From the NCBI RefSeq assembly GCF_000299335.2, contig NZ_CP004387.1, forward strand, positions 2,728,001 through 2,792,000: a DNA stretch of 64,000 bases, given 5' to 3'. The notes beneath the pieces were generated by a model that was given only the letters and a program-made list of their open reading frames with translations, was not told the origin of the DNA and did not search any database. Made by a program: the position numbers and the translations under genes. Shown here piece by piece: positions 1 through 12,530 of this stretch (positions are counted from its first letter, which is position 1; the number at the start of each line of letters is the position of its first letter). This DNA comes from Isoalcanivorax pacificus W11-5 (GTDB lineage Bacteria; Pseudomonadota; Gammaproteobacteria; Pseudomonadales; Alcanivoracaceae).

Positions 1-1259
1 ACGAACAGGCTGGCCGGGTCGAGCGTATCGTCCACCACCAGACGGTCAGCCGGCGGCGCCAGCACGCTGAGCAGGTAACGATCGTCGCAGGGGCCGACAC
101 CATCCGGACAAATGTTGCCCGGCACAGTGGCCTGGCCGTTCCAGTACCCGGCAAACTCGGTTTCACCGCCGACAAAGTAGCGGAAGAACGACGCCATGAA
201 GAACAGACCCTGGGCTTTCTGTACTTCGGCCGTATCGCGGCCATTGCCGGCAGCGGCCGTGCCACAATGCGGATCATCCTGGTTGCGGTCCCAGATGCTC
301 CAGTCGTCCGGACGCGATTCCAGCGTTTCGTCGGCCCAGTAGGTGTTGTAGAAGTTGTGGTTGGCGCCCATCGGGATCAACTGAAACTTCGGATACGGAT
401 CGTTACTGACCGCGTAACGGGAGGTATCGAAGGCAAAGTTGCCCATCAGGTCTTCCACATCACCATCGCAGTAACCAGCCAGCGCAGTGAAGGCGACGTT
501 GGCTACCGTCAGGGTGTTGTAATCGGTCGGCGCCAGCGAGAACACCGCGACGATATTGTGCGGTTCCGGCCGGGTACGGTTATAGGTGACGGTCTTGTTC
601 ACCCCTTCGCCGCCGCGCGAGTGACCCATCAGGCCAATGGCGCTCATGTCCAGCTTGCCGACCAGATCGTCCATGCCGTAGCCGCCGGCAAGGTTGATCT
701 CGCGGAACTCGTCCAGATGACGCACCACCAGCTGCGCCCGCTGCAATGCACCGGAATCGCCATTGGTCGGGCCGCTGTCGTTGGCATTGATGTAGTTGGC
801 ATCGACGGAAATCACCGCGTAGCCATGACTGGCCAGGTTCTCGGACAGGTATTCATAACCCCGGTAGCTCGGGATCGGCGTCGGGCAGGTGTCCGGCGTG
901 TAGCCACGGTCGTAACAGGTGCCATGGCGGCCATGCAGCAACAGCACCACCGGCGCGCTGCCGTCCAGGTCTTCCGGATACTGGATATAGCCGTGCAGGG
1001 TGGTTTCGTAGGTGTGATCGCGCTTGTCGTCGTACACCTCCATGCGGCCGAAATCGTATTCATGTTCGGCCACGGTGTACGGACCCATTTCCGCCGGGTC
1101 CATGGCGACACCGCTGTAGACCGCATCCGGCGTTGTTTTTGGCGCTTCCCCGCCACGGTTCGATGATGAATCACCGCCACATCCTGTGAGGGCCAACACG
1201 CCAGCCAGGCAAAACGAGCCGAGCGTAGCGCGGGGTGAAAAAGACTGGATAAGCTCCAT
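1..1259 (-). CDS. Secreted lipoprotein, alpha/beta-hydrolase (esterase/chlorophyllase-like), 3' end cut by window edge
   Basis: About 419 codons read leftwards from an ATG at 1259 and run off base 1 without a stop. The N-terminus is a lipoprotein signal with lipobox LTGC, making Cys27 the lipidated residue, followed by a Gly/Ser linker. Residues 106-112 (LLLHGRHG) form a likely oxyanion-hole strand, and GHSRGG with Ser214 is the nucleophile elbow of serine hydrolases. This is therefore probably an outer-membrane-attached or periplasmic esterase or lipase; the substrate cannot be read from the sequence. The start has a strong GGGGAGAGGG ribosome site. The catalytic His lies beyond or near the missing end. 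It is separated from dnaE and probably transcribed alone. Confidence 0.85.
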   Translation of the reverse strand, partial: MELIQSFSPRATLGSFCLAGVLALTGCGGDSSSNRGGEAPKTTPDAVYSGVAMDPAEMGPYTVAEHEYDFGRMEVYDDKRDHTYETTLHGYIQYPEDLDGSAPVVLLLHGRHGTCYDRGYTPDTCPTPIPSYRGYEYLSENLASHGYAVISVDANYINANDSGPTNGDSGALQRAQLVVRHLDEFREINLAGGYGMDDLVGKLDMSAIGLMGHSRGGEGVNKTVTYNRTRPEPHNIVAVFSLAPTDYNTLTVANVAFTALAGYCDGDVEDLMGNFAFDTSRYAVSNDPYPKFQLIPMGANHNFYNTYWADETLESRPDDWSIWDRNQDDPHCGTAAAGNGRDTAEVQKAQGLFFMASFFRYFVGGETEFAGYWNGQATVPGNICPDGVGPCDDRYLLSVLAPPADRLVVDDTLDPASLF

Positions 1260-1333
1260 GTGTACCCTCTCCCCTGATTGCATAGTGAGTGAAATAGAAA
1301 ATATCCATGCAGGACGGCAGCGGAGAGAGCAAT

Positions 1334-1359
1334 CGCCATGCCAGAACACCGGCATGGCG
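1334..1359. repeat. Perfect 9-bp inverted repeat in the 5' leader of the lipoprotein hydrolase
   Basis: CGCCATGCC and GGCATGGCG are separated by 8 bases. The repeat sits about 75 bp upstream of the hydrolase start and downstream of its candidate promoter. There is no T-run on either side, so it looks more like an operator or mRNA stem-loop than a terminator. Confidence 0.5.
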
Positions 1360-1384
1360 GGAGAGATTCATCACTTTGTGAAAA

Positions 1385-1413
1385 ATATCCGGTATTTACG
1401 AGTATTTTTTCAA
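1385..1413 (-). promoter_or_regulatory. Candidate sigma-70 promoter for the lipoprotein hydrolase
   Basis: On the minus strand TTGAAA is followed after exactly 17 bases by GGATAT, inside an AT-rich stretch that stands out from the GC-rich surroundings. It lies about 130 bp upstream of the start at 1259. The remaining bases of the 1260-1581 gap hold this promoter, the 1334 repeat and the stem-loop after dnaE. Confidence 0.4.
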
Positions 1414-1520
1414 GCAAATAGAAAGGCAATAATACTGACACATCGCAATCCCCCGGCCCAATCGGGTGCAGCGCGCAATATTCAGGGGCAGCCCTGCGCG
1501 CATGCGCCAGGAGCGGGCAT

Positions 1521-1547
1521 GGCAGTGGTGCATGACGCACCACTGCC
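1521..1547 (-). terminator. Strong stem-loop after dnaE (no T-run)
   Basis: GGCAGTGGTGC pairs perfectly with GCACCACTGCC (11 bp, 5-base loop), 35 bases after the dnaE stop. There is no U-tract, so it may stabilise the 3' end or assist Rho-dependent termination rather than act as an intrinsic terminator. Confidence 0.5.
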
Positions 1548-1581
1548 GCTCAGGGAAGCAGGCAGGAGCAACAGGAAAGGA

Positions 1582-5082
<3,501 letters not shown>

Positions 5083-5104
5083 GGCGACGGTCCTCGATGA
5101 TGAA

Positions 5105-5196
5105 GGTCGGACGTCTGACGTCGGACGTCTGACGCAAAAAATAAAAAGAGGGTACTTTGGTTTTAGCGTCCGACGTCCGACGTCCGACGTCCGACC
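5105..5196. repeat. Large hairpin of tandem GACGTC-containing hexamers between rnhB and dnaE
   Basis: Two 31-base arms (5105-5135 and 5166-5196) are inverted copies of each other with only two mismatches. Each is built of tandem six-base units of the type GTCCGA / GTCGGA. The 30-base loop is A/T-rich. The right arm is read as the last ten codons of rnhB, whose TAA lies in the loop. The transcript could fold into a hairpin of about 29 paired bases between two co-transcribed genes. Confidence 0.85.
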
Positions 5197-5834
5197 GGCT
5201 CTCTATCCGCCAATCTCGCCACCGGCGCAAACGAACGGCGATGCTCCGGCAACGGCCCATGCGCCTCCAATGCTGCCAGATGCACGGGCGTCGGGTAACC
5301 CTTGTGGCGGTCGAAGCCGTATTGCGGGTAACGCGCGTGCAGCGCCACCATTTCGGCGTCGCGGGCCACCTTGGCCAGGATCGAGGCCGCGCTGATGGCC
5401 GGGATCAGGCCATCTCCCTTCACCACCGGCTCGCTCGGCAGGCCGAAATCCGGGCTGCGGTTGCCGTCCACCAGCACGGCGTGTGCGGCCTGCGACAGCC
5501 CGGCGACGGCGCGCTGCATGGCGAGCATGGTGGCCTGGTAGATATTCAGCCGGTCAATCTCGTCCGGCTCGGCACGGCCCAGTGACCAGCACAGGGCCTG
5601 CTCACGGATCTGTTCTGCCAGCGCTTCGCGGCGGCGTTCGGTCAGTTTTTTGCTGTCGGCCAGCCCGGCGATGGGCTGCGCCGGGTCCAGGATCACGGCT
5701 GCCGTGACCACCGCACCGACCAGCGGGCCCCGTCCGACCTCGTCTACCCCCGCCAGCAGCATGCCGGCGCGCCAGGCAAACCGGCTCGGCTGCCAGGGCA
5801 GCATGGTCGGGTACTCGGCGAACGGACGCGTCAC
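5163..5834 (-). CDS. rnhB: Ribonuclease HII
   Basis: RNase HII removes RNA primers and misincorporated ribonucleotides from RNA-DNA hybrids. The protein shows [11 protein letters not shown] (catalytic Asp-Glu), LVDGNR and [11 protein letters not shown] (further catalytic Asp). The longest frame begins with a GTG overlapping the lpxB stop (GTGA); an internal ATG at codon 11 gives a length closer to the E. coli protein and may be the true start. The normal fold ends near HRRSFAPV. The final ten residues ([10 protein letters not shown]) are encoded by the repeat arm at 5166-5196, so the repeat has extended or replaced the native C-terminus. Order lpxB-rnhB-dnaE is the standard one. Confidence 0.95.
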   Translation of the reverse strand: MTRPFAEYPTMLPWQPSRFAWRAGMLLAGVDEVGRGPLVGAVVTAAVILDPAQPIAGLADSKKLTERRREALAEQIREQALCWSLGRAEPDEIDRLNIYQATMLAMQRAVAGLSQAAHAVLVDGNRSPDFGLPSEPVVKGDGLIPAISAASILAKVARDAEMVALHARYPQYGFDRHKGYPTPVHLAALEAHGPLPEHRRSFAPVARLADREPVGRRTSDVGR

Positions 5835-6985
5835 AGGGTGCCCTCCACCAGCGCCTTGACGGCCGCCGCCGCGTGGGTGCTGGCGTCACGCCGGAGTTGC
5901 ACATGGACGGCTTCGAAATCGTCTTTCAGCGCCGCCACGTCGTCCGGATGGTCAAACCAGTGCTGTACCGCACCGGCCAGCGCCTCCGGGTTCATGGCGT
6001 CCTGAATGAATTCCGGAATGCGCGGCTGGCTGGCGAGCAGGTTCGGCAGGCCGACATGGTCGAGCTTGACCAGCCTTGATGCGATGGCGTAGGTCAGGCC
6101 GCCCAGCCGGTAACCGATCACCATCGGTTTTTTCAATAACAGCCCTTCCAGCGTGGCGGTGCCAGAGGCCATCAGCACCACGTCGGCGGCCGCCATCACG
6201 GTACGGCTCTGGCCATCCACCAACTGGATGTCGGTGAGGCCGGCGGCGGCCAGCCCGGCAGTAATCTCGGCATGGCGGTCCGGTGTCGCAGCCGGTATCA
6301 CCACATGCAGCGCCGGTTGATCGGCACGCAACAGGCGCACTGCGGCCAGGAAGTCCGGCAGCAATTGCCGCACTTCCCCGCCCCGGCTGCCCGGCAGTAC
6401 CGCCAGCACACGCGCGTCATGCGGCAGGCCAAGCAGATCGCGGGCGCCGGCTACGTCCGGCGTCATCGGAATCATGTCCGCCAGCGGGTGGCCCACGAAC
6501 GCCACCGGCACATCGTGCTCCTGGTAAAAGCGCGCCTCGAACGGCAGCAGCGTCAGCATCAGGTCGATGCTGGCGCGGATACCCTTGATACGGCCCTGCC
6601 GCCAGGCCCACACCGAGGGGCTGACGTAATGCACGGTACGCAGACCACGGGCGTGCACCCGCTTGGCCACGGACAGGGTGAAGTCGGGGGAATCGATGCC
6701 GATCACCGCCAGCGGTTGCTCGGCGATCAGGGTGTCGACAAGCTGCCGGCGCAGGCGGAACAGCTCTGGCAGGCGCGGCAGCACTTCGGTGATGCCCATC
6801 ACCGACAGGCGCTCCATCGGAAACAGGGATTCGCCGCCCTCGGCCTGCATCTGCGGGCCGCAGACACCGATAAAGCGTGCATCGGGGTAATGCTCGCGCA
6901 GGGCACGGATCAGCCCGGCACCGAGAATGTCGCCGGAGAGTTCCCCGGCGATCAGGGCGAAAACGGGCTGCGTCCCTGCCTGCAT
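5831..6985 (-). CDS. lpxB: Lipid-A-disaccharide synthase
   Basis: This 384-residue GT19 glycosyltransferase joins UDP-2,3-diacylglucosamine and lipid X to make the lipid A disaccharide at the inner membrane. Visible family features are GELSGDILG near the N-terminus, [11 protein letters not shown] in the middle and the C-terminal donor-site motif MASGTATLE. It starts at an ATG five bases after lpxA and overlaps rnhB by four bases, so translation is probably coupled. Confidence 0.97.
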   Translation of the reverse strand: MQAGTQPVFALIAGELSGDILGAGLIRALREHYPDARFIGVCGPQMQAEGGESLFPMERLSVMGITEVLPRLPELFRLRRQLVDTLIAEQPLAVIGIDSPDFTLSVAKRVHARGLRTVHYVSPSVWAWRQGRIKGIRASIDLMLTLLPFEARFYQEHDVPVAFVGHPLADMIPMTPDVAGARDLLGLPHDARVLAVLPGSRGGEVRQLLPDFLAAVRLLRADQPALHVVIPAATPDRHAEITAGLAAAGLTDIQLVDGQSRTVMAAADVVLMASGTATLEGLLLKKPMVIGYRLGGLTYAIASRLVKLDHVGLPNLLASQPRIPEFIQDAMNPEALAGAVQHWFDHPDDVAALKDDFEAVHVQLRRDASTHAAAAVKALVEGTL

Positions 6986-6990
6986 GGTGT

Positions 6991-7758
6991 TCAGCGGGTG
7001 ATGCCGCGTTCGGAAGCGCGCAGTGAGTCGATGAAAAGCTGCAGCTCGGGGCCCGCCTCAAGCTGGTCGAGCTTCTCCAGCGCCTGCTCCAGGGTCAGAC
7101 CCTGGCGGAACACGGTCTTGTAGGCCTGACGCAACTGGCTGATCACCTCGGCACTCCAGCCACGCCGGCGCATGCCTTCGAAGTTCATTGAGCGCGAGGC
7201 CGCCGGATTGCCACCGACCATGACATAGGCCGGAATATCCTTCACCACCAGGCTGCAACCGGCGGTCATGGCATAGGAACCAATGCGGCAGAACTGATGC
7301 ACGCCGGTCATGCCGCCGAGGATCACGCCATCGCCGATGTGCACGTGGCCGGCGATACCGGTGGTATTGGCGAAGATGTTGTCGTTGCCGATCATGCAGT
7401 CGTGCGCGACATGCACGCCGACCATCAGCAGGTTGTTGTGGCCGATACGGGTCAGGCCGTTGTCCTGCACGGTGCCACGGTGAATGGTCACATGCTCGCG
7501 AATGACATTGTTGTCACCGATTTCGAGCGCGGTCGGTTCACCCTTGTACTTCTTGTCCTGACAGGCTTCGCCCACGGAAGCGAACTGGAAAATGCGGTTG
7601 TCGCGGCCGATGGTGGTCGGCCCCTGGATGACGACGTGCGGTCCGATGACGGTGCCTGCACCGATCTTCACATCCGGACCGATAACGGTGTAAGGCCCTA
7701 CTTGCACATCGCTGGCCAACTCGGCACGGGCATCAATAATGGCGGTGGTATGTATCAT
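6991..7758 (-). CDS. lpxA: UDP-N-acetylglucosamine acyltransferase
   Basis: First enzyme of lipid A synthesis, adding a 3-hydroxyacyl chain from ACP to UDP-GlcNAc. The 255-residue protein is a left-handed beta-helix of hexapeptide repeats over about residues 1-185 (for example VGPYTVIGPDVKIG), with the catalytic His in HVAHDCMIGN. A helical C-terminal domain follows. The length fits the family. It lies between fabZ and lpxB in the conserved order. Confidence 0.97.
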   Translation of the reverse strand: MIHTTAIIDARAELASDVQVGPYTVIGPDVKIGAGTVIGPHVVIQGPTTIGRDNRIFQFASVGEACQDKKYKGEPTALEIGDNNVIREHVTIHRGTVQDNGLTRIGHNNLLMVGVHVAHDCMIGNDNIFANTTGIAGHVHIGDGVILGGMTGVHQFCRIGSYAMTAGCSLVVKDIPAYVMVGGNPAASRSMNFEGMRRRGWSAEVISQLRQAYKTVFRQGLTLEQALEKLDQLEAGPELQLFIDSLRASERGITR

Positions 7759-7861
7759 TGTTGTCGGATATCCGCAGTCTGCTTGTCAGAAGGTGGAGAA
7801 GCGCTCCAGCGGGCGACCAGGCAACGGTTGTTCACTCGATGGCACCCGGGGCCCCGGCCCA

Positions 7862-7886
7862 GGCACGCGGCGGTCGCACGCGTGCC
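7862..7886. repeat. 8-bp stem-loop in the fabZ-lpxA gap
   Basis: GGCACGCG and CGCGTGCC flank a 9-base loop in the 169-bp spacer between fabZ and lpxA. No T-run is present. The rest of this spacer shows nothing else recognisable. Confidence 0.35.
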
Positions 7887-7927
7887 CAGAGTATACGTCA
7901 GCCTTCCGACGCGTGCCCGGCCCTGTG

Positions 7928-8365
7928 TCAGAGTTTTTGCTCAGCCACCAGGGTTTCGGCCGTTGCGACCAGCTTGCCGTCAACATGTGCTTCGCAACCG
8001 AATTTGAGGATATTGCGACGCACTGCCAGCAACCGTGCGGACAGCATCAACTGGTCACCCGGCACCACCGGCCGCTTGAACCGTGCATTGTCGGTGCCAC
8101 ACAGCAGGTAATTATAGCCGTCGGCGGGACGCTTGCCGGCGGTAATGAAGCCCAGCACCCCGGCAGCCTGTGTCATCGCTTCGATGATCAGTACGCCCGG
8201 CATCACCGGTTCATGCGGAAAATGGCCATTGAAAAAAGGCTCATTGCAGGTGACGTTCTTCAGCGCCAGCACCCGTTCACCCGGCACCAGCTCGATCACC
8301 CGGTCCACCAGCAGGAACGGGTAACGTTGTGGAAGGTATTCCTTGATTTCGTTGATGTTCATCAT
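7928..8365 (-). CDS. fabZ: 3-hydroxyacyl-ACP dehydratase
   Basis: FabZ dehydrates 3-hydroxyacyl-ACP in fatty-acid elongation, competing with LpxA and LpxD for the same substrates. The hot-dog fold has the catalytic His and Glu in [13 protein letters not shown] and [12 protein letters not shown] chose the ATG at 8365 because [17 protein letters not shown] matches the usual N-terminus; a GTG at 8407 would add 14 residues of non-family sequence. The product is 145 residues. Confidence 0.96.
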   Translation of the reverse strand: MMNINEIKEYLPQRYPFLLVDRVIELVPGERVLALKNVTCNEPFFNGHFPHEPVMPGVLIIEAMTQAAGVLGFITAGKRPADGYNYLLCGTDNARFKRPVVPGDQLMLSARLLAVRRNILKFGCEAHVDGKLVATAETLVAEQKL

Positions 8366-8422
8366 AAGCGCGCTGCCCGGAACGGGGGGCCGTCCGGAAC
8401 CTTTCACAAGCCCAATGAGAAG

Positions 8423-8443
8423 AAGCGGCGTCCGGTGCCGCTT
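8423..8443 (-). terminator. Attenuator-like hairpin between lpxD and fabZ
   Basis: AAGCGGC and GCCGCTT pair across a 7-base loop, followed on the minus strand by pyrimidine-rich CTTCTCATT. It could be a weak attenuator separating lpxD from fabZ, or chance. Confidence 0.3.
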
Positions 8444-8473
8444 CGCGAGGGGGCCGGGGGTGGCTGGTCAGGC

Positions 8474-9493
8474 TTAACCCCGGCCGGCATCCTGCTCCAG
8501 CTTGCGCACGCGACGGTACAGTTCATCCAGATGCCTGAATCGTGCCGTGTTGCGACGCCAGCGGTCCTGCCGGTCAGCCGGCAGTGCAGAGCCATAGGTT
8601 CCCGGTTCGGTGAGAGAGCGGGACACCAGCGTCATGCCCAGCACCACCACCCGGTCGCCAATCTCCAGATGGCCGGCAATGCCCACAGCGCCCCCGATCA
8701 TGCAGTAACTGCCGATACGGGTGCTGCCGGACACACCCACCTTGCCCGCCATCGCAGTGTGGTCACCCACCACCACGTTGTGAGCCAGATGTACCTGATC
8801 ATCGAGAATCACGCCGTTGCCGATGACGGTGTCTTCGATAGCGCCACGATCAATGGTCACGTTGGCGCCGATATCCACATCCGCACCGATCCGCACACCG
8901 CCTACCTGGGCTACCTTGTTCCAGCGGCCTTCATTGAATGCAAAACCGAAACCGTCGGAACCGATCACCGAACCGGCGTGTATGATAGTGCGTGGGCCGA
9001 TGATGACACCATGGTAAATTGTAACATTCGGGTAAATGCGCGCCTGCTCGCCCACTTCCGACCCGTCGCCGATCACCGCATTGGCCATCACCACCGCGCC
9101 AGCCTTCAGCCGTACGCCGGCGCCGATCACCGCATTCGGACCAATCGACACATTGTCCTCGATCACCGCATCCGCAGCGATCACGGCGCGCGGATGTACT
9201 TCGCGCAGCGGCGCCGGTGTCGTGTCGAAGTGATGGCTGATGCGCGCGAAGGCCTGGTACGGGTCAGCAACCACCAGCGCCGCCACCGGGCAGTCTTCCG
9301 CCTGATCCGCCGTGCACAGCACGGCGGCGGCAGCGGTCTGCTCCAGGTACGCGCGGTAACGCGGATTGGCCAGGAAGGTAAGCTGCTGTGCGGTGGCGCC
9401 GCGCAACGTGCCGAGGCCACTGATTTCAGTGGCCCCGTCACCGCGCAGTTCTGCACCCAGCTCTTCGGCGAGCTGTGCCAGTGTCAGCACCAC
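8474..9493 (-). CDS. lpxD: UDP-3-O-(3-hydroxyacyl)glucosamine N-acyltransferase
   Basis: Third lipid A enzyme, transferring the N-linked 3-hydroxyacyl chain. The 339-residue protein has the N-terminal uridine-binding domain (about 1-100), a left-handed beta-helix of hexapeptide repeats (about 105-290) containing the catalytic His in HLAHNVVVGDH, and a C-terminal helix. The start is one of two adjacent GTG codons just after the skp stop, with only a weak ribosome site, suggesting coupling to skp. Confidence 0.96.
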   Translation of the reverse strand: MVLTLAQLAEELGAELRGDGATEISGLGTLRGATAQQLTFLANPRYRAYLEQTAAAAVLCTADQAEDCPVAALVVADPYQAFARISHHFDTTPAPLREVHPRAVIAADAVIEDNVSIGPNAVIGAGVRLKAGAVVMANAVIGDGSEVGEQARIYPNVTIYHGVIIGPRTIIHAGSVIGSDGFGFAFNEGRWNKVAQVGGVRIGADVDIGANVTIDRGAIEDTVIGNGVILDDQVHLAHNVVVGDHTAMAGKVGVSGSTRIGSYCMIGGAVGIAGHLEIGDRVVVLGMTLVSRSLTEPGTYGSALPADRQDRWRRNTARFRHLDELYRRVRKLEQDAGRG

Positions 9494-9496
9494 CGT

Positions 9497-9994
9497 TTAT
9501 TTCATCCGGTTGATGCGCTGGGTTACCTGGGCAGTGATGTCCAGGTCCGGTTTCACAAACACCACGGCCTGTGCACTGATCACCATGTCCAGGCCCATTT
9601 CGTTGGAGATTTCTTCAATCGCCTTGAGGACCTTCGGTTCCATCTGCTCGATCAGTGCCTGGCGGTCGGAATTGACACGGCGCTGCAGGGACTGCTGCAG
9701 GGACTGGAATTCAAAGCCCTTGGTTTCGCGCTCGTCGGTCAGGCGGTTGCGCTCTTCGCTGCTCATGGTCATGCCGTCACGCTGCAGGCGCTCTTCCACC
9801 TTGGTGATGTCGTCACGCAGTTTGCGCAGCCGCTGGCTATCCGCTTCCAGGGAGGATTCCAGCGTGGCGTTGCGGCTTTTCACTTCCTCGGTCTCGATGA
9901 TCGCCTGCATCGGGTCGACCACGGCGATCTTGTCCGCCAGCGCGAGCATCGGGACCATCAGGACAGCGAACAGCACGGTTTTCATTGTTTTCAT
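9497..9994 (-). CDS. skp: Periplasmic chaperone Skp/OmpH
   Basis: Skp holds unfolded outer-membrane proteins on the way to BamA. The 165-residue product begins with a cleavable signal peptide (KTVLFAVLMVPMLALA) and is then almost entirely long charged coiled-coil, as in the tentacles of Skp, ending in NRMK. The ATG at 9994 is chosen because it is preceded by AGGAG at good spacing and opens directly on the signal peptide. It lies downstream of bamA after a hairpin-rich spacer. Confidence 0.94.
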   Translation of the reverse strand: MKTMKTVLFAVLMVPMLALADKIAVVDPMQAIIETEEVKSRNATLESSLEADSQRLRKLRDDITKVEERLQRDGMTMSSEERNRLTDERETKGFEFQSLQQSLQRRVNSDRQALIEQMEPKVLKAIEEISNEMGLDMVISAQAVVFVKPDLDITAQVTQRINRMK

Positions 9995-10018
9995 ACATCT
10001 GCTCCTAAATTGGGGTGT

Positions 10019-10160
10019 TGAAAAAGCCACACAGGGGCTTTTTCATGCCGCCTTGGCGGCACAGGTCCGCAAGGGCGGACACGAAAAACCAATCGCTTGT
10101 CGCGCTTGATTTTGCCGACGGCCTGACTACGCCGTCAGCACAGGCTGTTTCAACAGCCTG
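10019..10160. repeat. Cluster of five consecutive hairpins in the bamA-skp spacer
   Basis: In 142 bases there are five perfect inverted repeats: 10019-10045 (TGAAAAAGCC/GGCTTTTTCA, terminator-like in both directions), 10047-10060 (GCCGCC/GGCGGC), 10065-10080 (GTCCGC/GCGGAC), 10117-10136 (GACGGC/GCCGTC) and 10141-10160 (CAGGCTG/CAGCCTG). The last abuts the bamA stop. The density suggests a REP-like element or an mRNA-processing and stability region that sets skp relative to bamA. Confidence 0.8.
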
Positions 10161-12530
10161 TTAGAAAACCTGGCCCAGCGAGAACTGGAAAAACTCTGTG
10201 TCGTCGCCGGATTGCCGGTTCAACGGCCGGGCAAAGTTGAAGCTGAGCGGGCCGATGGCCGTCAGCCAGGTCAGGCCGATGCCGGTAGCATACCGTATTT
10301 CACCGGCATCGAACTCATACATGTTGTTGATGGTTTCGGTCTGGAATACCTGGCCGCCATCGACAAAAAAGAAGGTACGCACGTTGCGGCTTTCCGGCGC
10401 GAACGGCGTCGGGAAAATCAGCTCCAGGCTGCCTTCCACCAGCAGGTTGCCGCCGAGCGGGTCCGGGTCCGGATCGCGGGTACAGTTGGCCGGGTTCTGG
10501 TTGCAGATATCGACATAGGTGAGCGCGTCGGAACGCGGACCCAGGCTGCGCGATTCATACCCCCGCACAGAACCGATACCGCCAGAGTAGTAGTTCTCGA
10601 AGAACGGCAGTGCCTGGTTGTCGCCGTAGCCGTCGCCATAACCGACATCCGCGCGGGTACGCAGCGTCCAGCGGCGGCTGATCGGGAAGTAGCGTTCACC
10701 GTCCCAGGACAGCTTGTAGAAGGTGTAGTCACTGCCGGGCACCGCCACTTCCAGACCGACGGTCTGCGACCAGCCACGGTCCGGCATGATGCCCCGGTTG
10801 AGGGTGCTGGTGCGCAGCGAGATATTGCCCTTGTACAGGTTGAACCTGTTGCCTTCGGATTCCAGGAAACGGTAGATATCGACGGCAACGAAATCACCCA
10901 CGGTGATGTCCACGTTGTCGTAGCCGAAACCGAAATCCAGGCGTGAGTATTCGGAAATCGGATAGCCATAATTGACCGAGGCCCCGATACGGTCGGCGGC
11001 GTAGGACGCCACGTCCACCTCGCTGAAATCAATCTTCGAGTAGTACAGGCTGAAACCCCGGCTGACGCCATCCAGCGTGTAGTACGGATTGAAGTGCGAG
11101 AAGCTGTAGCTGTCACGAATGTCGCTGCGCGACAGCGCGAACGATACCCGGTTGCCGGTGCCCATGAAGTTGTTCTGGCTGATGCTGGCACCGAAAATGA
11201 AACCGCTGGCCTCGGAATAACCGACGTTGGCGCCGATGGAACCGGAGGGCTGCTCTTCCACGGTGTAGTTCACGTCCACCAGGTCTTCGGCGCCCACCAC
11301 GCGCGGGGTGTCCGCCTCCACCAGGGCAAAATACCCCAGCCGTTGCAGACGCTCGCGGGACAGGTCGATCAGCGCCGTGTTGGCGGGTGCGCCCTCGAAC
11401 TGACGCAGCTCGCGGCGCAGCACTTCATCCTGGGTCTTGATGTTGCCACTGAAATTGACACGGCGAACATATACCTTGCGGCCCGGATCGACATAGAAGG
11501 TGATATCCACCGTCTCGTCATCCTCGTTCACTTCCGGGAAATCGTTCACCTGGGCAAAGGTATAGCCTTCGTTGCCGAGGCGGCGGGTCAGCAGTTCGCC
11601 GGTCTGGGTCGCCATCTGCTGCGAGAACACTTCACCGGGGCGGATCACCAGCAGCGGTCGCAGGTCTTCCTCGTCCACCACCAGGTCGCCGGCCAGCTTC
11701 ACTTCACCGACGCGGTAACGCTTGCCTTCGTCCACATTGATGGTGATGTACACCTGGCTGCGGTCCGGGGTGACCGCCACCTGGGTGGATTCCATGGAAA
11801 AGTTGATGTAACCGCGGTCCAGGTAATAGGAACGCAACCGCTCCAGGTCACCGGAGAGGCGCTCACGGGAATAACGGTGCTTGCTGCCGAACGGCCACCA
11901 GCCACGTGGCCGCAGCTCGAACGCGCCACGCAGTTCATCATCGCTGAACACGGTATTGCCGACGATATTGATGTCGCGAATGCTGGCCGGGCTGCCTTCG
12001 TAGATATTGATATGCAGCGCCACCCGGTTACGCGGCAACGGCACGGCCTCGGTGTCCACCTGCGCATCATAGCGCCCCTGCGCCACGTACTGGCGCTGCA
12101 GCTCGCCGGTGATCGCTTCCAGCGTCGAGCGGCGGAACACTTCGCCTTCGGCCAGGCCGGCGTCACGCAGACCTTTGCGCAAATTGTCCTCGTCGATGGA
12201 TTTATTGCCCTTGATCTCCAGGCTCGAAATCGATGGCCGCTCAGACACCACGACGACGAGCTGGTCGCCATCACGGCCGATCTGCACATCCTCGAAATCA
12301 CCGGAGCCGTACAGACGGCGCACCGCCTCCGCGACGTCGCGGGTACTGACCAGATCACCGGACTGGATCGGCAGCGCCGCATAGACGCGCTCCACCGGCA
12401 ACCGTTGCAGACCCTCCACCCGGATATCGCTGACACGGAATGGCTCATTGGCCGAGGCACCACCTGCAAACAACAGCAGGCTGACAATGAAACAGCAGGA
12501 CCAGGCTCGCAAAACACCCCCGATTATCAT
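10161..12530 (-). CDS. bamA: Outer-membrane assembly factor BamA
   Basis: BamA is the core of the BAM complex that inserts beta-barrels into the outer membrane. After a signal peptide ending near GGASA come five POTRA domains (about residues 30-420), then a 16-strand barrel with the loop-6 motif VRGYES and a terminal Phe (SLGQVF), as expected for an outer-membrane barrel. The ATG at 12530 overlaps the rseP stop (ATGA). The resulting 789-residue length is typical. Confidence 0.97.
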   Translation of the reverse strand: MIIGGVLRAWSCCFIVSLLLFAGGASANEPFRVSDIRVEGLQRLPVERVYAALPIQSGDLVSTRDVAEAVRRLYGSGDFEDVQIGRDGDQLVVVVSERPSISSLEIKGNKSIDEDNLRKGLRDAGLAEGEVFRRSTLEAITGELQRQYVAQGRYDAQVDTEAVPLPRNRVALHINIYEGSPASIRDINIVGNTVFSDDELRGAFELRPRGWWPFGSKHRYSRERLSGDLERLRSYYLDRGYINFSMESTQVAVTPDRSQVYITINVDEGKRYRVGEVKLAGDLVVDEEDLRPLLVIRPGEVFSQQMATQTGELLTRRLGNEGYTFAQVNDFPEVNEDDETVDITFYVDPGRKVYVRRVNFSGNIKTQDEVLRRELRQFEGAPANTALIDLSRERLQRLGYFALVEADTPRVVGAEDLVDVNYTVEEQPSGSIGANVGYSEASGFIFGASISQNNFMGTGNRVSFALSRSDIRDSYSFSHFNPYYTLDGVSRGFSLYYSKIDFSEVDVASYAADRIGASVNYGYPISEYSRLDFGFGYDNVDITVGDFVAVDIYRFLESEGNRFNLYKGNISLRTSTLNRGIMPDRGWSQTVGLEVAVPGSDYTFYKLSWDGERYFPISRRWTLRTRADVGYGDGYGDNQALPFFENYYSGGIGSVRGYESRSLGPRSDALTYVDICNQNPANCTRDPDPDPLGGNLLVEGSLELIFPTPFAPESRNVRTFFFVDGGQVFQTETINNMYEFDAGEIRYATGIGLTWLTAIGPLSFNFARPLNRQSGDDTEFFQFSLGQVF

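Noticed and set aside
5105-5196. A possible CRISPR or tandem-repeat array between rnhB and dnaE
   Set aside because: There are only six-base units with no unique spacers, and the two halves are inverted, so it is a palindromic repeat and not a CRISPR array.
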